The notes under the pieces are model-generated. The model saw only the letters and a list, made by a program, of their open reading frames with translations. It was not told the origin of the DNA and ran no database searches. Shown piece by piece: positions 60,181 to 64,000 of a stretch of DNA of 64,000 nucleotides; positions within the stretch are counted from its first letter, which is position 1, and each line of letters starts with the position of its first letter. The translations under genes were made by a program, and so were the position numbers. The stretch lies in contig CABUXL010000003.1 of NCBI GenBank assembly GCA_902495525.1, positions 1 through 64,000 of the forward strand, written 5' to 3'. This DNA is from an uncultured Collinsella sp. (GTDB taxonomy: Bacteria > Actinomycetota > Coriobacteriia > Coriobacteriales > Coriobacteriaceae).

Positions 60181-60732
60181 ATGATTACCGTCATCATCGG
60201 CATCGTTGTTGTCATTGTGATTGTCTGCGCCATCGCCGGCATCTACAACAACATGGTCACCAAGCGTAACCGCATCGATAACGCCTGGCAGAACATCGAT
60301 ACGCAGCTGCAGCGCCGCAACGACCTGATCCCCAACCTGGTCGAGACCGTCAAGGGCTACGCCAAGCACGAGCAGGAGACGCTCTCCGCCGTGATCAGCG
60401 CGCGTAACACCGCCGTCAAGGCCACCACGCCCGAGGCCAAGATGGAAGCCGACAACGTGCTGACCGGTGCGCTGCGTCAGCTCTTCGCCGTAGCCGAGGC
60501 CTATCCCGATCTTAAGGCAAACACCAACTTTACGCAGCTGCAGGCATCGCTCGAGGATACCGAGAACAAGATTAGCTATGCACGCCAGAGCTACAACGAT
60601 TGCGTGCTCAGCTACAATAACGCTATCCAGACGTTCCCGGCTGTCATCTTTGCCGGCATCTTCCAGTTTAAGGAGCGCCAGGGCTTCGAGGCCGCCGAAG
60701 CAGCCCGCCAGGCCCCGACCGTCAAGTTCTAG
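60181..60732 (+). CDS. lemA: LemA family protein
   Basis: A 183-residue membrane protein: one N-terminal transmembrane helix (IIGIVVVIVIVCAIAGIY), then a cytoplasmic or extracellular coiled four-helix domain. The conserved block NRIDNAWQNIDTQLQRRNDLIPNLVETVKGYAKHE identifies the family, and SYNDCVLSYNNAIQTFP continues it. Biochemical role not established. ATG 60181 has CGGAGA upstream; the long frame from 59953 is not coding before this point. Followed by a strong terminator. Confidence 0.92.
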   Translation: MITVIIGIVVVIVIVCAIAGIYNNMVTKRNRIDNAWQNIDTQLQRRNDLIPNLVETVKGYAKHEQETLSAVISARNTAVKATTPEAKMEADNVLTGALRQLFAVAEAYPDLKANTNFTQLQASLEDTENKISYARQSYNDCVLSYNNAIQTFPAVIFAGIFQFKERQGFEAAEAARQAPTVKF

Positions 60733-60768
60733 TAGTTTGGCAGCGCATCCTTAATCGGCCAAATGTAT

Positions 60769-60815
60769 AAACCGCCCCGTCGAATGCATACTTCGACGGG
60801 GCGGTTTCCTTTTTC
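60769..60815 (+). terminator. Intrinsic terminator after lemA
   Basis: AAACCGCCCCGTCGAA (60769-60784) pairs perfectly with 60792-60807, loop of seven, followed by CCTTTTTC. Confidence 0.85.
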
Positions 60816-60837
60816 GCGAAGGTCCCCCTCTAAGCGC

Positions 60838-61040
60838 CGTGCATTTTTAGGAGTATTCAACATAACCAAGAGCTTCGGGCGCCACGATAAATGCCAAAGA
60901 CCGCGAATATCCCTGCAATTCAAACGCTGCCAGCCCATAACCCCGCCCATCATTCGTAGAAAACATCGAGAAATCCCGATTTTTTGCCCGAGGTCGGTAT
61001 GCAGGGGCCTTCGATTGCAGAATACTCGCAAAAATGCACG
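60838..61040. repeat. 203-bp MITE-like element, family GTGCA..GCGAGTATTCTGCAA
   Basis: Terminal inverted repeats (60838-60858 and 61020-61040) differ at two positions. The inner ends match the element at 23058-23227. The interior is noncoding. Confidence 0.5.
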
Positions 61041-61151
61041 TCGCCACCACCCCCACATGGCGCGAACCAAAACAAAAGCGCGGCCTAAAAGGCCGCGCAC
61101 CATCTTTAATTCAGATTAATTATTGTTCGTTGTGACATCGCCGAGCCCGCA

Positions 61152-61276
61152 GGGCGGAGAGCAAGCTCCCTCCCGGCGCACTCCGCAGGACGCAAGAAGC
61201 CCTCGCCGCACGAAGTGCGCAGCGAGGGCTTCTTGCATGTCCGAGGACGCGCCAGGAGGGAGCTTACTCTCTGCCC
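61152..61276. repeat. Nested long hairpin downstream of ilvE
   Basis: The outer arms GAGAG.AAGCTCCCTCC (61157-61173) and GGAGGGAGCTT.CTCTC (61256-61272) enclose a strong inner stem, GCAAGAAGCCCTCGC (61192-61206) with 61222-61236, plus CGCAC/GTGCG. It is probably the transcript end for ilvE or a dispersed repeat. Confidence 0.5.
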
Positions 61277-61292
61277 GGACAGGAAAGGCTAA

Positions 61293-62345
61293 TTACGCGA
61301 CGGTGTAAACCCAGTTGTGCTTGTCCTCGACAGCACCAGACTGGATGCCGGTCAGAGTCTCGCGGAGCTTCTTCATCACAGGGCCGATCTCGGTGTAGCC
61401 AGCCGGGAAGGTCACGGTCTCGTCGGCGCCGTAAACCTTGTTGTCGATCTCGCCAACCGGGGAGATGACGGCAGCGGTGCCGCACAGGCCGCACTCGACA
61501 AAGGTACCGGCCTTGACCTCGGCCCACTCGACGGGACGCTGGTCAACGGTCATGCCCAGGTCCTGAGCGACCTGAACGAGCGAGCGACGGGTGATAGAGG
61601 GCAGGATGGAGTCGGTGTGCGACTGCGGAACGACGAGCGTGCCGTCCTCCTTCACGAACAGGACGTTGGCGCCGCCGGTCTCCTCGACATAGGTGCGGGA
61701 CTCGGAGTCGAGATACAGGTTCTCGGCATAGCCCTCGCGATGGGCCTCCATCGTGGGCTTGAGGGACATGGCGTAGTTCAGGCCGGCCTTGATGTTGCCG
61801 GTGCCGTGAGGTGCCGCACGGTCATACTCGGAAACGCGCAGCTTGACGGGCTTGAGGCCACCCTTAAAGTACGGACCGACCGGGGTCACGAGAATGCGGA
61901 ACGTGTACTCAGGAGCGGGAGCCACGCCGATCACGTCACCGGAGCCGATCATAAACGGACGCACGTACAGGGTCGCACCGGAACCGAAGGGCGGAACCCA
62001 GGCGGCGTTGGCAGAAACGACCTGCTTGACGGCTTCAACGAACTTGTCCTTGGGGAACGGGGGCATCTCGAGGCGCTGCGCAGAGTTGTACATACGCTCG
62101 GCGTTCATGTCGGGACGGAAGCAGACGATGCTGCCGTCCTCGGCGGTGTAGGCCTTCAGGCCCTCAAAGACCTCCTGGCAGTAATGGAAGATGCCGCCGC
62201 ACTCGGAGACATGCAGGGTGTGGTCGGTGGTCAGGCCACCCTCGTCCCACTCGCCGTCCTTCCAATGGGCCTCGTAGCTGTAATCGGTCTTCATGTAGCC
62301 AAAGCCGAGGCTACCCCAATCGATATCCTTTTTCTCGACAGTCAT
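61293..62345 (-). CDS. ilvE: Branched-chain amino acid aminotransferase
   Basis: 350-residue PLP enzyme, fold type IV, transferring the amino group between glutamate and the keto acids of leucine, isoleucine and valine. The PLP lysine is in GNIKAGLNYA, the phosphate-binding later loop in LPSITRRSLVQVA, and the GYMKTDYSYEAHWKDG N-terminus is typical of BCAT. ATG 62345 follows GTAAGGAG (about 7 bases). The upstream frame extends 50 codons without homology. The 3' side carries a long nested hairpin. Identification secure. Confidence 0.95.
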   Translation of the reverse strand: MTVEKKDIDWGSLGFGYMKTDYSYEAHWKDGEWDEGGLTTDHTLHVSECGGIFHYCQEVFEGLKAYTAEDGSIVCFRPDMNAERMYNSAQRLEMPPFPKDKFVEAVKQVVSANAAWVPPFGSGATLYVRPFMIGSGDVIGVAPAPEYTFRILVTPVGPYFKGGLKPVKLRVSEYDRAAPHGTGNIKAGLNYAMSLKPTMEAHREGYAENLYLDSESRTYVEETGGANVLFVKEDGTLVVPQSHTDSILPSITRRSLVQVAQDLGMTVDQRPVEWAEVKAGTFVECGLCGTAAVISPVGEIDNKVYGADETVTFPAGYTEIGPVMKKLRETLTGIQSGAVEDKHNWVYTVA

Positions 62346-62570
62346 ATGTCGCTCCTTACATACACAGTTGCATACTCGCGAACCCGCACGCAAGGACCGA
62401 GGCCGGCCGCGTCGCAACGTCGCACGCCCGGAGCGTAGAGCCGGACGGGACACGCGAGCAGCATCAAAGCCGATGGCACGTCGATTCGCATGCACGAGAT
62501 TGTACTCCGCACGCGCGTCGGATAAAACGTTTTTCTTTAACTAACTAAAGTATTTTCATTTGACCGAAGC

Positions 62571-62603
62571 AAAAAGGCCCGCCACCGTAAGCGGTGACGG
62601 GCC
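62571..62603 (-). terminator. Intrinsic terminator after dedA
   Basis: GGCCCGCCACCG (62576-62587) pairs with CGGTGACGGGCC (62592-62603) with one wobble. In the minus sense it is followed by TTTTTGC. Confidence 0.8.
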
Positions 62604-62633
62604 TCAACTGCACGGTTTGCGCGCTGACTCGAG

Positions 62634-63281
62634 CTACGCGTTCTTTTTGCCCAGCTTAGCCTTAACCAGACCGACCACGGTCGGGATGATCGACACGGCA
62701 ACGATGCCGACGATTAGCAGCTCAAAGTGCTCCTGCACAAAGGGGATGCCGCCAAAGAAGTAGCCCAGCAGTGTGAAGAGCGTCGACCAGGTAATGCCGC
62801 CCAGCACGTTAAAGATGACAAAATTGCGCCAGTGCATGCCGCCCATGCCGGCGATAAAGGGCACAAAAGTGCGGATAAACGGGAAGAAACGGCCCAGGAA
62901 AATAGCCAGGTGGCCCCACTTGTCCAAGAAGTCCTCGGACTTTTTAATGCGCTCGGGCGTCATGGCCTTGACCTTGCCCGAAGCGATGATCTTTTTGCCA
63001 AAGAAGTGACCGATCATAAAGTTGCACTGATCACCCAAGATGGCAGCCGCCCATGCGACGGCCAGCAGGGCCACGATGTTAAAGCCACCGTTGTGGGCAA
63101 AGAAGCCCGAAGCAAACAGCAGTGAATCGCCAGGAAGGAACGGGAAGAACACCACGCCCGTCTCGATAAAGATGATCAGGAACACGCAGCCGTAGGCCAT
63201 AAGCGGGCCGGCGGCGATCCAGCTGGCGATCGCGGTGCGCGGATCCTTAAGCAGCTCGGCGATAAAATTGATGAAACCCAT
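62634..63281 (-). CDS. DedA family membrane protein
   Basis: A 215-residue protein of the DedA/VTT (SNARE-associated) superfamily with about five transmembrane segments. Family marks: ETGVVFFPFLPGDSLLFASGF, the conserved FLGRFFPFIRTFVPFIAGMGGM block with the reentrant arginine region, and NVLGGITWSTLFTLLGYFFG. DedA proteins act in membrane lipid or polyprenyl carrier recycling and in membrane potential maintenance. ATG 63281 has GAGAGG nine bases upstream; a 28-codon extension is unlikely. Lys-rich C-terminus. Confidence 0.92.
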   Translation of the reverse strand: MGFINFIAELLKDPRTAIASWIAAGPLMAYGCVFLIIFIETGVVFFPFLPGDSLLFASGFFAHNGGFNIVALLAVAWAAAILGDQCNFMIGHFFGKKIIASGKVKAMTPERIKKSEDFLDKWGHLAIFLGRFFPFIRTFVPFIAGMGGMHWRNFVIFNVLGGITWSTLFTLLGYFFGGIPFVQEHFELLIVGIVAVSIIPTVVGLVKAKLGKKNA

Positions 63282-63504
63282 GAAGTAAAACCTCTCAGTT
63301 GTGGGCGCGGATACGTCCAAGTTGACCAGTATACGGTTGCGGTGCCCCCTCGTGCGCAACCCCACAAAAGCATGACTCCATTACCAGCAAGTTTGCATAA
63401 CTGACATCTGTAGCGCAATGGCGCCAAGATTGTCCTTCCTAATCCCTAGCAAATCGCTATACTTTATTGAATCGCATTGCCATGGCGCTAAGGGAGGGCG
63501 GCCG

Positions 63505-64000
63505 GTGAGCTTTATCAATACCATTCGCGAGGATATCAAGACCGTCCAGGCGCAAGACCCCGCTGCACAAAACGGTCTGGTCATCTTCCTTTCCTATCCT
63601 GGCCTGCACGCCAAGTGGAACCACGTGCCCGAGCACTGGCTCTGGGAGCACGGTCATCGCTCGCTCGCCCGCGTGCTCTCGCAAATCACCCGCCACATCA
63701 CCGGCGTCGAGATTCATCCCGCGGCACAGATCGGCAAGCATTTCTTTATCGACCATGCCATGGGCGTCGTCATCGGCGAGACCACCATTGTGGGCGACAA
63801 CTGCGTGCTCTACCAGGGCGTTACGCTCGGCGGCACCGGCAACGAGACCGGCAAACGCCACCCAACGCTCGGCGATAACGTCACCGTGGGCACGGGCGCC
63901 AAGGTGCTCGGCAACATCCGCATCGGCAACAACGTCAAGATCGGCGGCAACTCGGTCGTCGTCAAGGACGTGCCCGACAACTGCACCGTCGTGGGCGTGC
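63505..64000 (+). CDS. cysE: Serine O-acetyltransferase (partial, continues beyond window)
   Basis: 165 codons are visible and no stop is reached. It forms O-acetylserine from serine and acetyl-CoA, the first step of cysteine synthesis. The start is GTG 63505 with AGGGAGGG upstream. The N-terminal helical part SFINTIREDIKTVQAQDPAA is of the short EpsC type. The left-handed beta-helix hexapeptide repeats follow: GVEIHPAAQIGKHFFIDHAMGVVIGE, VLYQGVTLGGTG and GKRHPTLGDNV, including the catalytic His/Asp region. Cut by the window end. Confidence 0.92.
   Translation, partial: MSFINTIREDIKTVQAQDPAAQNGLVIFLSYPGLHAKWNHVPEHWLWEHGHRSLARVLSQITRHITGVEIHPAAQIGKHFFIDHAMGVVIGETTIVGDNCVLYQGVTLGGTGNETGKRHPTLGDNVTVGTGAKVLGNIRIGNNVKIGGNSVVVKDVPDNCTVVGV

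Noticed and set aside
62346..62560. T-box or leader attenuator before ilvE
   Set aside because: No T-box sequence (TGGNACCGCG-type) or leader peptide rich in branched-chain codons is seen; the nearby hairpin is the dedA terminator.

Overview
The window looks like chromosome of a high-GC, gut-type actinobacterium of the Coriobacteriia, most likely Collinsella. This is inferred from base composition, gene content, actinobacterial-style heterodimeric ABC exporters, LAxTG-type surface anchors and a dense population of short palindromic repeats. No rRNA is present. There is one tRNA-Ser(UGA) and one small SRP RNA.

Layout. 0.1-7 kb: prfA, then an amino-acid ABC importer operon (binding lipoprotein, permease, ATPase) with an M20 peptidase, then an aldose-1-epimerase-like gene. 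7-11.3 kb: a membrane-anchored hypothetical, an MFS efflux protein, a low-molecular-weight phosphatase, a TIGR04076-like protein and a pyridoxal kinase. 11.6-16 kb: a MarR regulator with a clear promoter/operator, translationally coupled to a two-subunit ABC exporter. 16-20.5 kb: a LysR regulator divergent from an SDR dehydrogenase, an OFA-type MFS carrier and a Gfo/Idh/MocA oxidoreductase, which resembles a polyol or sugar-acid catabolic unit. 20.8-28 kb: Tex, a transaldolase-like aldolase, a HAD phosphatase and an RlmKL-like methyltransferase with a degenerate first domain. 27.9-32.6 kb: KdpE, a short KdpD and a small membrane protein next to the Kup potassium transporter, with no kdpFABC. 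32.8-36.2 kb: a nitroreductase and an LtaS-like sulfatase-fold enzyme.

36-51 kb is the accessory heart of the window. It holds a large LANTG-anchored surface protein interrupted by one in-frame TAG codon, and a six-gene SipW/TasA-like export operon: SipW signal peptidase, three small proteins with SipW-type leaders, a 1.8-kilo-residue beta-helix plus repeat adhesin, and a small LAATG-anchored protein. Three copies of a structured ~127-bp element with covarying stems bound these blocks. Each copy sits at the 3' end of a gene and is followed by an array of 62-bp units made of alternating inverted 14-mers. I do not recognise this element-plus-array module and consider it the best candidate for something undescribed.

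51-64 kb: a small integral membrane protein, a TetR remnant, a flavodoxin-like protein, a second heterodimeric ABC exporter, the SRP RNA, a natural TadA-glycerate kinase fusion, tRNA-Ser, a TetR regulator, LemA, branched-chain aminotransferase, DedA and the start of cysE, which runs off the window. A second structured repeat family (~120-135 bp, at 1, 5962 and 11441), MITE-like inverted repeats and several palindrome families fill many intergenic gaps.
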